Shown: positions 7,953 through 16,134 of the stretch, in pieces
Layout of the letters: each line of letters opens with the position of its first letter
How positions within the stretch are numbered: the stretch's first letter is position 1
Source: Clostridia bacterium
GTDB lineage: Bacteria; Bacillota; Clostridia; RGIG7378
NCBI GenBank assembly: GCA_017559445.1
Contig: JAFYSJ010000037.1
Span: 1-43,270, forward strand
Reading direction: 5' to 3'
DNA length: 43,270 nt
Translations under genes and position numbers: made by a program
Notes under the pieces: generated by a model
Told to the model about the DNA's origin: nothing
What the model saw: the letters and a program-made list of their open reading frames with translations, nothing else
Database searches by the model: none

Positions 7953-8692
7953 TGTCAGTTTACGTAATAGCAGACCTTCACCTGTCTTTTGGTGAAGAAG
8001 ATAAGCCCATGGATGTCTTTGGCGGCGCATGGGTTGGATATATGGATCGTATCCAGGAAAACTGGCTCAATACAGTTAAGCCTGAGGATACAGTAGTTAT
8101 TCCTGGAGATATTTCATGGGCCATGGGACTTAAGGAAAGTCTCGCGGATTTGACTGTGCTTAACAGCCTCCCAGGAAACAAAATTATCCTCAAGGGAAAC
8201 CACGATTACTGGTGGGATACCCTTAAGAAAATGCAGAACTTCTTAGAAGAAAATGAGCTAAATACAATAAAGGTATTATTCAATAATGCATTTTATGCAG
8301 ATGGAGTCATTATCTGTGGTTCTAGACTTTGGGATAGCGTAGGATCTAGCTCAGACTCGGCAGACCGCAAAACCTACTTAAGAGAAGTAGGTAGACTCCG
8401 TATATCCTTGGAGGCAGGCCTTAAGCTGAGGGAGCAGGTAGGAGAGGACACACCAATTGCTGTGTTTGCCCACTATCCACCAGTTGCTACATTTGATGGA
8501 AAGCAGGAGTTCATGAAGGTGATGCAGGACTATGGCGTGGCTAAGTGCTACTACGGACACCTACACGGAGCGGGCATCCAGGTTGCCACACAAGGCGATG
8601 TGGGTGGCGTTGAGTTGAAGCTGATTTCTGCAGATGCACTGGGATTTGTGCCATGGTTAGTGAACCGCTTAGTTAGTGAGCCGCTGCGCTAG
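7952..8692 (+). CDS. Metallophosphoesterase family protein
   Basis: Calcineurin-like phosphoesterase of 246 residues with the metal-ligand series in order: DLHLS (residues 8-12), GDISWA (~52), GNHDYWW (~81), a CGSRLWD segment, AHYPP (~171) and GHLHG (~200). The histidine and aspartate ligands for a two-metal centre are all present. Substrate unknown. It begins in the uvrC stop (TAATG). The last dozen residues (WLVNRLVSEPLR) are encoded by the start of the hairpin-repeat array at 8655, so the natural C-terminus has probably been replaced by repeat-derived residues. Confidence 0.9.
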   Translation: MSVYVIADLHLSFGEEDKPMDVFGGAWVGYMDRIQENWLNTVKPEDTVVIPGDISWAMGLKESLADLTVLNSLPGNKIILKGNHDYWWDTLKKMQNFLEENELNTIKVLFNNAFYADGVIICGSRLWDSVGSSSDSADRKTYLREVGRLRISLEAGLKLREQVGEDTPIAVFAHYPPVATFDGKQEFMKVMQDYGVAKCYYGHLHGAGIQVATQGDVGGVELKLISADALGFVPWLVNRLVSEPLR

Positions 8693-8840
8693 TAGGCCGC
8701 ACCGTTGGTGCTAGAGAGCCGCTGCGCTAGTAGGCCGCAACTGCGTTGCTAGTGAGCCGCAAGCAGAGCTTGCTAGTATACGCTCGTTTTACTCGCTAGT
8801 GAACCGCTGCGCTAGTAGCCGCACCGTTGGTGCTAGTGAA
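8655..8840 (-). repeat. Hairpin-module repeat array 1
   Basis: About eight modules with CTAG borders, in the orientation opposite to arrays at 14421 and 41325. Read on the minus strand, the stem cores run GCACC-AAC-GGTGC, CGCAGCGG, CGAGTAAAACGAG, GCAAGC-TCT-GCTTGC, GCAAC-GCA-GTTGC, CGCAGCGG, GCACC-AAC-GGTGC, CGCAGCGG, plus a degenerate module at the gene end. Modules are joined by GGCTCA, GGCCTA or GGCTA. The left end overlaps the metallophosphoesterase reading frame. Confidence 0.85.
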
Positions 8841-8853
8841 AAAGAGAAGAGTA

Positions 8854-8892
8854 AAAGGTGAAAAGTGAAATTCGCTTTTTGCCTTTATTTTT
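8854..8892 (+). terminator. Terminator after array 1
   Basis: A 14-bp stem with two G-T pairs and one mismatch: AAAGGTGAAAAGTG (8854-8867) against CGCTTTTTGCCTTT (8873-8886), followed by ATTTTT. It ends the HPr-like/uvrC/phosphoesterase unit beyond the repeat array. Confidence 0.6.
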
Positions 8893-8989
8893 TGCCCAAA
8901 TATAGAACAAAGTTCAGGATTAAACATTTTCGCCCAGTTCTATGGGGATGATTAGTTATTAACTATCTAGGTTTTTAGAACAAAATTAA

Positions 8990-9017
8990 TGTTCAATAAA
9001 AAATAAAGTGATATAAT
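8990..9017 (+). promoter_or_regulatory. Probable promoter of the zinc-ribbon protein gene
   Basis: TATAAT at 9012-9017 with a weak -35 (TGTTCA, 8990-8995, spacing 16). The -35 lies in an inverted repeat GAAC (8978-8981)...GTTC (8991-8994), which could be an operator. Confidence 0.45.
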
Positions 9018-9049
9018 TATACAAAAGAAACCTTATAAAGGAGGAAACT

Positions 9050-10759
9050 ATGAATTGCATTTATTGTGGTAAAGAAATTGAGAATGAAATGAAGCCTTGT
9101 AACCATTGTGGAGCAGAGCAAGGCCCAACAGAAAATGTGAATGTTGATTTCGAAGAAGAAAACGTTGTGTTAGAAGAATCAACAGATGTAGAGGATGATG
9201 CAACCATGGTGGATTCTAAATTGGTTGAGAATCCAGTTGCACCCACTAAAAAGAAGAAAGGAATAATTATTGGTATTGCAGTTTTGACTGTTATTACCTT
9301 GGGTATTCTTTTGATTTCTGGCGTTTTCTCTGGACCAAAGGCAAAGGTGAAAAGGGCGATTACTAAGTCCACCAAGGCCTATGTGGATGTATATGAGAAA
9401 TTAAGTGATTTTGATTATGCAAAATTGATTGAAGAACAGACTTTCTCACAGACCTTGAACTTTAAGATTAACGAAGGATATCAGAATTTTGCTGGTTCTG
9501 GATTTGCGGATGGAGTTAAGGTGGATTTGGATGGCTACGAAGTTAAGTTGGGTTGCAACGTTGATATTCCAAACAAGAAGATGGATTTATCATATGTTGA
9601 AACCCGAAATGATGAAGTTTCTCTTTCTGCTACTTTAGGAGTATATGACAATATTATCTTTGTTGGCTCCAAAGAACTTACAGAAGGAAAAATGTATGGA
9701 ATTAACACTTCTACATTAGGAGCAGATATTGCTGAGTTTTCAGGTGATGATTATCTCAAAGATTTAAGTTTTAATATTTACGATTTAATGGATTCCATTA
9801 AGGATATTGAGGATGAGGAAGCTCAAAAGAAGGTAGCTGAGGCTACAGAGAAACTTCTGGATAGCATTGAGGTGAAGAAGGAAGGCAAGGTCAAGGTAAC
9901 CATTAACGAGAATGAGGTAAAAGCAAATAGATACCAAGTTGTATTAAAGACAAGTGCTATTGATGATTATCTCGATGATTTAGAGAAGGCTTATGATGAT
10001 GGAAAATCTGAAGATAAGTGGAATGAAATCATTGATTCACTTGGTTTGCCTGACGATATTAGAGAGGCAATTGTTATTGGAAATAACCAGGAAGATACAG
10101 AATCTTATTTTGATGTCTTGCATTATATCGTAGATGAAATGGATGACATAGAATTTGATATCTATATTGGTAAAGGATATGTTCTTTGCTTTGAGTTTGA
10201 CATTGAATTTGAAGGTGAAAAAGCTACAGTTAGAGCTGAATTCGGTGGCAATAAACAGTATGTTGATGATCTGACTATTAGCTTCAGGGTTAAGGGTGAG
10301 TACCAAGTAACTTTGACTTCTAAAGGTAATCACGCAGTAAAGGGTGGCACATTCACAGATAAGACAACAGTCGTATATAAGGAAGTTGGAGGCAGCAAAG
10401 AAACTTTATATAGCGGAGAACTTGAATATAACAAGAAGAGTTCTGAGCTCACTGCCAAAATTAAGCTTAATGACAGTACAGTTGTTTCCTTAGAGGGAAC
10501 AATGGAGATGGATAAAACGTCTTTCAATCTGCAGATAGACAAACTTAAAGTAAAATGTGATGACGAATACTCTTTAGATTGTTCTGTAGGATACCATTTG
10601 GGAGAGTATAAGAGCTCAGATATCGATGAATCTAAGATTATTATGATTTTGGATATGACAGAAGATGAAATAATGAAAATCATTGAAAAACTTAGTGATA
10701 GCTATATGGATATGATGGGAAGCTTGGGCAATTCCTTGGATAGTGGCGTTTTGTATTAA
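9050..10759 (+). CDS. Zinc-ribbon membrane-anchored protein of unknown function
   Basis: 569 residues behind a strong ribosome site (AAAGGAGG). The N-terminus is a zinc ribbon with two Cys pairs, CIYCGKEI and CNHCGAEQ (residues 3-6 and 17-20), then an acidic linker, a KKKK stretch and one membrane span (about residues 71-91, GIAVLTVITLGILLISG). The rest, about 475 residues, should lie outside the membrane: acidic, Lys/Asp/Glu-rich, beta-prone, with no catalytic motif that I recognise. This zinc ribbon plus single span plus large extracytoplasmic part is a common layout in Clostridia, with function unknown. It is monocistronic, flanked by its own promoter and terminator, and uses more AT-rich codons than the neighbouring housekeeping genes. 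Confidence 0.85.
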   Translation: MNCIYCGKEIENEMKPCNHCGAEQGPTENVNVDFEEENVVLEESTDVEDDATMVDSKLVENPVAPTKKKKGIIIGIAVLTVITLGILLISGVFSGPKAKVKRAITKSTKAYVDVYEKLSDFDYAKLIEEQTFSQTLNFKINEGYQNFAGSGFADGVKVDLDGYEVKLGCNVDIPNKKMDLSYVETRNDEVSLSATLGVYDNIIFVGSKELTEGKMYGINTSTLGADIAEFSGDDYLKDLSFNIYDLMDSIKDIEDEEAQKKVAEATEKLLDSIEVKKEGKVKVTINENEVKANRYQVVLKTSAIDDYLDDLEKAYDDGKSEDKWNEIIDSLGLPDDIREAIVIGNNQEDTESYFDVLHYIVDEMDDIEFDIYIGKGYVLCFEFDIEFEGEKATVRAEFGGNKQYVDDLTISFRVKGEYQVTLTSKGNHAVKGGTFTDKTTVVYKEVGGSKETLYSGELEYNKKSSELTAKIKLNDSTVVSLEGTMEMDKTSFNLQIDKLKVKCDDEYSLDCSVGYHLGEYKSSDIDESKIIMILDMTEDEIMKIIEKLSDSYMDMMGSLGNSLDSGVLY

Positions 10760-10803
10760 TTAATGATGATTAGTTAGTAGTTTATACTAAAAGTTATATT
10801 GAG

Positions 10804-10834
10804 ACTCGCGATAATTTTATGTCGCGAGTTTTTT
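10804..10834 (+). terminator. Rho-independent terminator
   Basis: ACTCGCGA (10804-10811) and TCGCGAGT (10822-10829), perfect 8-bp stem followed by six T. Ends the zinc-ribbon gene transcript. Confidence 0.9.
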
Positions 10835-10869
10835 GCTAAAAATGGTGAAAAACTAGTGAATAAACAAGG

Positions 10870-10897
10870 TTGAAATCAAGGACAAAGCTGTTATAAT
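10870..10897 (+). promoter_or_regulatory. Promoter of tig-clpP-clpX
   Basis: TTGAAA at 10870-10875, 16-base spacer, TATAAT at 10892-10897. The start point is expected near 10904, giving a leader of about 90 nt. A second TATAAT at 10931-10936 lacks a -35. Confidence 0.7.
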
Positions 10898-10904
10898 AGT
10901 ATTT

Positions 10905-10951
10905 TGTCTAACCACGCACTTTTGTGGTTTTATAATTGTGCTGTTTAGACA
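10905..10951 (+). promoter_or_regulatory. 5'-terminal leader hairpin of tig mRNA
   Basis: TGTCTAA (10905-10911) pairs with TTAGACA (10945-10951) at the very start of the predicted transcript. Inside, CCAC/GTGG (10912-10915/10924-10927) and GCAC/GTGC (10916-10919/10938-10941) are mutually exclusive pairings. May be an mRNA stabiliser; function inferred only. Confidence 0.4.
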
Positions 10952-10992
10952 CATATTTGTTTCGTATTTACATATAGGAAGGATATATAACT

Positions 10993-12291
10993 ATGGATGT
11001 TAAGTTCAACAAATTAGAGACAGTTAAGACTAATGTAGTTAAGCTCGAGTTCTCTGTATCTGCAGCAGATTTCGATGCAGCTCTTGCTAAGGCTTATCAG
11101 AAGCAGGCTAACAGATTCCAGGTTCCTGGTTTCCGTAAGGGCAAGGCTCCTCAGGCAATGGTAGAGCGTTACTACGGTGAGGCAGCATTCTATGAGTCCG
11201 CAATCGACATCGTATTCCCAGAGGCATACACACAGGTAATTATGGAGCAGGGCATTAACCCTGTATCTCAGCCCTCCATTGACATCGGCGAGAACATCGG
11301 CCGTGGCAAGGGTTGTGACTTCATTGTAGAGGTTACAGTACGTCCTGAGGTTAAGCTTGGTCAGTACAAGGAGCTTGAGACAAAGAAGGCTTCTATCCGC
11401 ATCACAGAGAAGGAAATCATGGCAGAGATCAACAAGGTTGCAGAGAAGAATGCAAGACTTGTTAACGTTGAGGACAGAGCTGCTCAGAACGGCGATATCA
11501 CAACAATCGATTACAGAGGACTTCTTGATGGCGTAGCTTTCGAGGGCGGCACAGCTGAGAACCAGGAGCTTACTCTTGGTAGCGGCAAGTTCATCCCTGG
11601 CTTCGAGGAGCAGATCGTTGGCCACAACATCGGCGAGGAGTTCAACATCAACGTAACATTCCCTGCAGAGTATGGCGCAGAGAACCTTGCTGGTAAGGCA
11701 GTAGTATTCGAGATTAAGCTTCACGCTATTAAGGTTCGTGAGCTTCCAGCAATCGACGATGAGTTCGCATCTGACGTTTCTGAGTTCGATACACTTGATG
11801 CTTACAAGGCAGACGTTAAGAAGCAGCTTCGCAAGGATGCTGAGGAGAAGGCTCGCAAGGAGCTTGAGACAACTCTTATCGAGATGGCAGTTGCAAACGC
11901 AGAGATGGAGATCCCTGAGGTTATGTACCACAACCAGGTAAATGCAATGCTTGAGGATATGGACATGCGTCTCAGATATCAGGGCATGAGCCTTGAGCAG
12001 TACATGCAGTACATGGGCATCACAGCAGACAAGCTTCACGAGATTTACATGCCTCAGGCAGAGAAGTCTGTTAAGGCTAGACTCGTTATCGAGCAGATTA
12101 TCAAGGAAGAGAACATCGTAGTAACAGACGATGAGGTTATGGCTGATATTGAGAAAAAGGCTGAAGAGTATGGAAACAAAGACGAGTTCATGAAATATGT
12201 TAATGATGAGCTCAAGGCTGAGTTTGCAGATCAGCTCAAGTCTCAGAAGGCAATTGCTTTGTTGGTTGACAACGTTAAGTATACAAAGTAA
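10993..12291 (+). CDS. tig: Trigger factor, ribosome-associated chaperone
   Basis: 432 residues, normal length. The N-terminal ribosome-binding domain carries the signature GFRKGKAPQAMVERYYG (about residues 46-62). The FKBP-type peptidyl-prolyl isomerase domain spans about 155-245 (DITTIDYRGLLDGVAFEGG, then GKFIPGFEEQIVG). The C-terminal part is the long helical chaperone arm. It binds nascent chains at the tunnel exit. It leads the operon tig-clpP-clpX, the standard folding and degradation group. Codon usage is strongly biased (AAG, GAG, GCA), as expected for an abundant protein. Confidence 0.97.
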   Translation: MDVKFNKLETVKTNVVKLEFSVSAADFDAALAKAYQKQANRFQVPGFRKGKAPQAMVERYYGEAAFYESAIDIVFPEAYTQVIMEQGINPVSQPSIDIGENIGRGKGCDFIVEVTVRPEVKLGQYKELETKKASIRITEKEIMAEINKVAEKNARLVNVEDRAAQNGDITTIDYRGLLDGVAFEGGTAENQELTLGSGKFIPGFEEQIVGHNIGEEFNINVTFPAEYGAENLAGKAVVFEIKLHAIKVRELPAIDDEFASDVSEFDTLDAYKADVKKQLRKDAEEKARKELETTLIEMAVANAEMEIPEVMYHNQVNAMLEDMDMRLRYQGMSLEQYMQYMGITADKLHEIYMPQAEKSVKARLVIEQIIKEENIVVTDDEVMADIEKKAEEYGNKDEFMKYVNDELKAEFADQLKSQKAIALLVDNVKYTK

Positions 12292-12333
12292 TTTTGCCGT
12301 CTAAAATACCAAGTACCATAGGAGGTAATAGAC

Positions 12334-12918
12334 ATGGCAATGATACCATATGTAGTAGAACAGACTAATCACGGAGAGAGGTCCTATGACATTTACTCCA
12401 GATTGCTCAACGACCGTATTATCGTTTTGGGCGAGGAGGTAAATGACGTAACAGCTAGCTTAGTTGTTGCTCAGTTGCTCTACCTTGAAGCAGCAGATCC
12501 AGATAAGGATATCCAGCTGTACATTAACAGCCCAGGTGGTTCCGTTTCTGCAGGTTTGGCTATTTACGACACAATGCAGTATATCAAGTGCGACGTCTCC
12601 ACTATCTGTATCGGTATGGCAGCTAGCATGGGAGCATTCCTGTTGGCAGGAGGAGCCAAGGGTAAGAGATATGCCCTTCCCAATGCAGAGATTATGATTC
12701 ACCAGCCCTCCGGCGGTTCTCAGGGTCAGGCAACTGAAATTGAAATCGCTGCAAAGCACATTCTCATGATCAGAGAGAGACTTAACCGTATTCTTGCTGA
12801 GAATACAGGCAAGTCCTATGAGGAAGTTGCTCAGGCTACAGAGAGGGACAATTGGATGACCGCAGAAGATGCTTGCCAGTACGGCATCATCGACAAGGTT
12901 ATTGCCAAGAGACCATAA
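12334..12918 (+). CDS. clpP: ATP-dependent Clp protease proteolytic subunit
   Basis: Serine peptidase forming the 14-mer chamber of ClpXP/ClpCP. 194 residues, as usual. The catalytic triad is complete: S98 in [10 protein letters not shown]123 in MIHQPSGG and D172 in [11 protein letters not shown]. The N-terminus [20 protein letters not shown] is the normal mature-type start. GGAGGT lies just ahead of the ATG at 12334. clpX begins 15 bases after its stop. Confidence 0.98.
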   Translation: MAMIPYVVEQTNHGERSYDIYSRLLNDRIIVLGEEVNDVTASLVVAQLLYLEAADPDKDIQLYINSPGGSVSAGLAIYDTMQYIKCDVSTICIGMAASMGAFLLAGGAKGKRYALPNAEIMIHQPSGGSQGQATEIEIAAKHILMIRERLNRILAENTGKSYEEVAQATERDNWMTAEDACQYGIIDKVIAKRP

Positions 12919-12933
12919 TTGAAAGGATAACTA

Positions 12934-14226
12934 ATGGCTATAAATAACGACATCGAAAGGTGTTCATTTTGTAACAGATCTGCCTCCCAGGTAGAGAGAT
13001 TGTTTCAGGCTCCAGCTAGTGGAGTTAACATCTGCAATGAGTGCGTAGCTTATTGCGTTGAGTTGATGCAGTCTGCCGAGGAGGAAAGACAGGCAGAGAT
13101 TGAGGCAAGCATGCCTACTTTGCTTAAGCCATACGAGATTAAGGCTAAGCTGGACGAATATATCATCGGACAGGATCAGGCTAAGAGATCTTTGGCTGTT
13201 GCAGTATATAACCACTATAAGCGTATTATGGAGCACAACTCCTCAGACGATAGTGTAGAACTGCAGAAGAGCAACGTACTCATGTTGGGACCAACAGGTT
13301 GTGGTAAGACTTTCTTGGCACAGACTTTGGCTCGTATTCTCAAGGTTCCCTTTGCTATTGCAGATGCCACAACTCTTACAGAGGCTGGCTATGTAGGCGA
13401 GGACGTAGAGAATATTCTCCTTAAGCTCATTCAGGCAGCAGATGGCGACATCTCCAAGGCTGAGAGAGGCATCGTTTATATCGACGAAATTGACAAGATT
13501 GCACGTAAGACTGAGAACGTATCTATTACTAGAGACGTAAGCGGCGAAGGCGTACAGCAGGCATTGCTCAAGATTATTGAGGGCACAGTTGCTTCTGTTC
13601 CACCACAGGGCGGACGTAAGCATCCTCATCAGGAGCTTTTGCAGATTGATACATCTGGAATCTTGTTCATTTGCGGTGGTGCTTTTGCAGGTTTGGAAAA
13701 GATTATCAAGAGCCGCGAGGGTAAGAATACAGTTGGATTCGGAGCAGAGGTTAAGTCCAATAAGGAGACTTCCTACAAGGAGCTTACAGCTGGCATTCAG
13801 CCCCATGACCTTATCAAGTTCGGTTTGATTCCCGAGTTTGTAGGTAGATGGCCCGTTATCGTAACATTGGATAACTTGGACGAGGATGCACTTTGCACCA
13901 TTTTGACAGAGCCTAAGAATGCTCTTGTTAAGCAGTACAAAAAGCTTTTGTCCATGGACGATGTTGAGCTTGAGATTACAGACGATGCATTGGCTGCAGT
14001 GGCACATAAGGCTATTACTCGTAACACAGGAGCTAGAGGCCTTAGAGCTATTATGGAGGAGACAATGTTGGACGTTATGTACGACATTCCATCCACAGAG
14101 GGCGTTATCAAGTGTATCGTTACTAAGGAAAGTGTAGAGAATGGCGCAAAGCCAACACTTATCTTTGCAGATAAGGAAGTTGAGAAGAAACCAACACGCA
14201 CACGCAAGAAGAGCGAAGCTTGTTAA
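12934..14226 (+). CDS. clpX: ClpX AAA+ unfoldase
   Basis: 430 residues. The N-terminal zinc-binding domain has four cysteines (CSFCNRSA and CNECV). Then the AAA+ core: Walker A GPTGCGKT (about residues 114-121), pore loop GYVGEDVE, Walker [12 protein letters not shown], a second pore loop RKHPHQE, and the loop VGFGAEV, which corresponds to the IGF tripeptide that docks on ClpP. Sensor and C-terminal small domain ([11 protein letters not shown]) follow. It unfolds ssrA-tagged and other substrates for ClpP. A terminator follows at 14256. Confidence 0.98.
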   Translation: MAINNDIERCSFCNRSASQVERLFQAPASGVNICNECVAYCVELMQSAEEERQAEIEASMPTLLKPYEIKAKLDEYIIGQDQAKRSLAVAVYNHYKRIMEHNSSDDSVELQKSNVLMLGPTGCGKTFLAQTLARILKVPFAIADATTLTEAGYVGEDVENILLKLIQAADGDISKAERGIVYIDEIDKIARKTENVSITRDVSGEGVQQALLKIIEGTVASVPPQGGRKHPHQELLQIDTSGILFICGGAFAGLEKIIKSREGKNTVGFGAEVKSNKETSYKELTAGIQPHDLIKFGLIPEFVGRWPVIVTLDNLDEDALCTILTEPKNALVKQYKKLLSMDDVELEITDDALAAVAHKAITRNTGARGLRAIMEETMLDVMYDIPSTEGVIKCIVTKESVENGAKPTLIFADKEVEKKPTRTRKKSEAC

Positions 14227-14255
14227 TCCTTAGTTAGCAACAAAATAAAACAATC

Positions 14256-14292
14256 AGAGTGTATGAGGAGAAATCCAAGTACACTCTTTTTT
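14256..14292 (+). terminator. Terminator of tig-clpP-clpX
   Basis: AGAGTGTA (14256-14263) and TACACTCT (14280-14287), perfect 8-bp stem with a T run. The hairpin-repeat array begins about 20 bases later. Confidence 0.85.
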
Positions 14293-14309
14293 ATGCGCAG
14301 TGAAGAGTG

Positions 14310-14398
14310 ATCCGCTACGCTAGTAGGCCGCAAGCAAAGCTTGCTAGTAACCGCAACTGCGTTGCTAGTGAAACGAACGCGTTGCGTTCTAGTGAAAT
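14310..14398 (-). repeat. Hairpin-module repeat array 2a (minus orientation)
   Basis: Four modules read on the minus strand: GAACGC-AAC-GCGTTC (this stem seen only here), GCAAC-GCA-GTTGC, GCAAGC-TTT-GCTTGC and CGTAGCGG, with CTAG borders. It is inverted relative to block 2b, which starts about 25 bases on; the intervening 14399-14420 carries no module. Confidence 0.8.
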
Positions 14399-14420
14399 GG
14401 CTATAGGAACAAAGAGACAT

Positions 14421-14836
14421 TCACTAAACACTAGCCGAAGGCGGCCTACTAGCGCAGCGGCTACTAGCACCAATGGTGCGGCTCACTAGCGAAGGCGGCT
14501 CACTAACGAGCTTTGCTCGTGGCCTACTAGCGCAGAGGCTACTAGCACCAACGGTGCGGCTCACTAGCGAAGGCGGCTCACTAACGAGCTTTGCTCGTGG
14601 CCTACTAGCGCAGCGGCTACTAGCACCAATGGTGCGGCTCACTAGCGAAGGCGGCTCACTAGCGAGTAAAACGAGCGTATACTAGCAAGCTCTGCTTGCG
14701 GCTCTCTAGGCGTAGCCGGCTCACTAACGAGCTTTGCTCGTGGCCTACTAGCGCAGCGGCCACTAGCACCAACGGTGCGGCTCACTAACGAGCTATGCTC
14801 GTGGTTAACTAACAAAGCTTTGCTTTGCGGAACACT
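14421..14836 (+). repeat. Hairpin-module repeat array 2b with 78-bp higher-order repeat
   Basis: About twenty CTAG/CTAA-bordered modules. Four types recur as a block: CGAAGGCGG (17 nt), ACGAGC-TTT-GCTCGT (24 nt), CGCAGCGG (15 nt) and GCACC-AAC-GGTGC (22 nt). They sum to 78 bp, and the block starts at 14486, 14564 and 14642. Other modules: CGAGTAAAACGAG, GCAAGC-TCT-GCTTGC, GGCGTAGCC and CAAAGC-TTT-GCTTTG. Between copies, changes sit in the loop (AAC/AAT, TTT/TCT, TTT/TAT) while stem arms stay identical. Confidence 0.9.
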
Positions 14837-14852
14837 ATTTCTTGTGTTAAAA
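14824..14852 (+). promoter_or_regulatory. Possible promoter of the aldo/keto reductase gene
   Basis: TTTGCG at 14824-14829, 17-base spacer and TTAAAA at 14847-14852 with an upstream TGTG. The -35 would be part of the last hairpin module. Weak match. Confidence 0.3.
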
Positions 14853-14887
14853 TGTGAACAAATACAAACATTTAGGAGAGAGGACAA

Positions 14888-16015
14888 ATGCATTATTCTG
14901 ATAATTTTGCTAATCTCAAGACAGCTCCATCCAGACTTGGTTACGGCTGTATGAGATTCCCTACTAAGGACGGAAAGATTGATTTTGAGAAGACAGAGGC
15001 CCTTTTGGACAAGGCATACGCTTCTGGCGTTACTTACTACGACACAGCTTGGGTATACCATGGTGGAGAGAGCGAGACAGTAGTAGGTCAGATTATGTCC
15101 AAGTATCCCAGAGATACATATAACTTGGCTACTAAGCTTCCCTTGTTCTCACTTAAGACAAGAGAAGAGGCTGCAGAGATCTTTGCTAAGCAGCTTGAGA
15201 AGCTTCAGACAGACCATATCGATTTCTACTTGCTTCACTGCTTGACTAAGGAGAATTGGAAGAAGGTTCTTGACCTTGACATCATTTCCCTTTTGGATGA
15301 GTACAAGGCTGAGGGTAAGATTATTAACCTTGGTTTCTCTTTCCATGACGAGTATGCAGTATTCGAGGAGATCGCAACTTACAGAAAGTGGGATTTCTGC
15401 CAGATTCAGTACAACTACATGGACACAAATGAGCAGGCTGGCGATAAGGGTTATGACCTCGTTAAGGGACTTGGCATTCCAGTTATCATCATGGAGCCTC
15501 TTCGTGGTGGTACATTGGCTAACCTTCCTGAGGACACAACAACTGAGCTTAAGGCAGCACGTCCAGAGGATTCCATCGCATCTTGGGGTATGCGTTGGCT
15601 TATTTCCAGAGATAACTGCAAGGTTATCCTTAGCGGTATGACAGAGATGCCTCAGCTTGAGGACAACCTTAAGACATTCAATGCAGGAGAGGTTCTCTCC
15701 GATGCAGAGGAGCAGCTTATTTTGAACTTGGCTAAGACTCTTAGAGCTAGAGTATTCAACGGCTGTACAGGTTGTGCATATTGTATGCCTTGCCCAGCGG
15801 GCGTAGATATTCCACGCAACTTCCGTATCTGGAACGAGTACGGTATGTACGGTAACAGATGGGGTACACATTGGAACTACTTCAGCAACATGGCAGAGAC
15901 AGCTCATGCAGATCACTGCGTAAAGTGCGGTAAGTGCGAGACAGTATGTCCTCAGCATATCAACATCCGTGAGAACCTTGTTAGAGTTGCAGAGACAATG
16001 GAGTCTATTAAGTAA
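14888..16015 (+). CDS. Aldo/keto reductase with C-terminal 4Fe-4S ferredoxin domain
   Basis: 375 residues. The N-terminal TIM-barrel of the aldo/keto reductase family shows RLGYGCMRFP, the catalytic Asp and Tyr in YYDTAWVYHGG, Lys in LATKLP and His in FYLLHC. The last 90 residues have two cysteine clusters, CTGCAYCMPCP and CVKCGKCETVCPQ, the latter a 4Fe-4S ferredoxin motif. This fused layout is common in anaerobes, where the reductase is thought to exchange electrons through the cluster; substrate unknown. It has an AGGAG ribosome site, is monocistronic, and is followed by a strong terminator. The repeat array lies immediately upstream. Confidence 0.95.
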   Translation: MHYSDNFANLKTAPSRLGYGCMRFPTKDGKIDFEKTEALLDKAYASGVTYYDTAWVYHGGESETVVGQIMSKYPRDTYNLATKLPLFSLKTREEAAEIFAKQLEKLQTDHIDFYLLHCLTKENWKKVLDLDIISLLDEYKAEGKIINLGFSFHDEYAVFEEIATYRKWDFCQIQYNYMDTNEQAGDKGYDLVKGLGIPVIIMEPLRGGTLANLPEDTTTELKAARPEDSIASWGMRWLISRDNCKVILSGMTEMPQLEDNLKTFNAGEVLSDAEEQLILNLAKTLRARVFNGCTGCAYCMPCPAGVDIPRNFRIWNEYGMYGNRWGTHWNYFSNMAETAHADHCVKCGKCETVCPQHINIRENLVRVAETMESIK

Positions 16016-16038
16016 TTTAGGGTAAAAAATCCATAGAT

Positions 16039-16072
16039 AAGTGGGCTGTCAGGGCAGTCCACTTATTTTTTT
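16039..16072 (+). terminator. Terminator of the aldo/keto reductase gene
   Basis: AAGTGGGCTG (16039-16048) and CAGTCCACTT (16055-16064), 10-bp stem with one G-T pair, then A and seven T. Confidence 0.9.
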
Positions 16073-16092
16073 GAAAAATGTAAAAAAAGTAG

Positions 16093-16121
16093 TTGATTTT
16101 CCTAAAACCTTGAGTTATAAT
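16093..16121 (+). promoter_or_regulatory. Promoter of tRNA-Gln
   Basis: TTGATT at 16093-16098, 17-base spacer, TATAAT at 16116-16121, just 14 bases before the mature tRNA. Confidence 0.8.
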
Positions 16122-16134
16122 TCGTCAAGTCCGT

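Noticed and set aside
8905-8915. GAAC-AAA-GTTC as an SOS (LexA) box
   Set aside because: Gram-positive LexA sites have a four-base centre; this one has three and is not at a promoter.
14424-14685. Open reading frames within the hairpin arrays, giving repetitive peptides
   Set aside because: They exist because the 78-bp block is a multiple of three; frames are open on both strands, lack ribosome sites and encode only translated repeat modules.
14421-14836. CRISPR array interpretation of the repeat region (and of 8655-8840, 41325-41710)
   Set aside because: There is no constant repeat with unique spacers; the variable parts are recurring self-complementary stems, and no cas genes are present.
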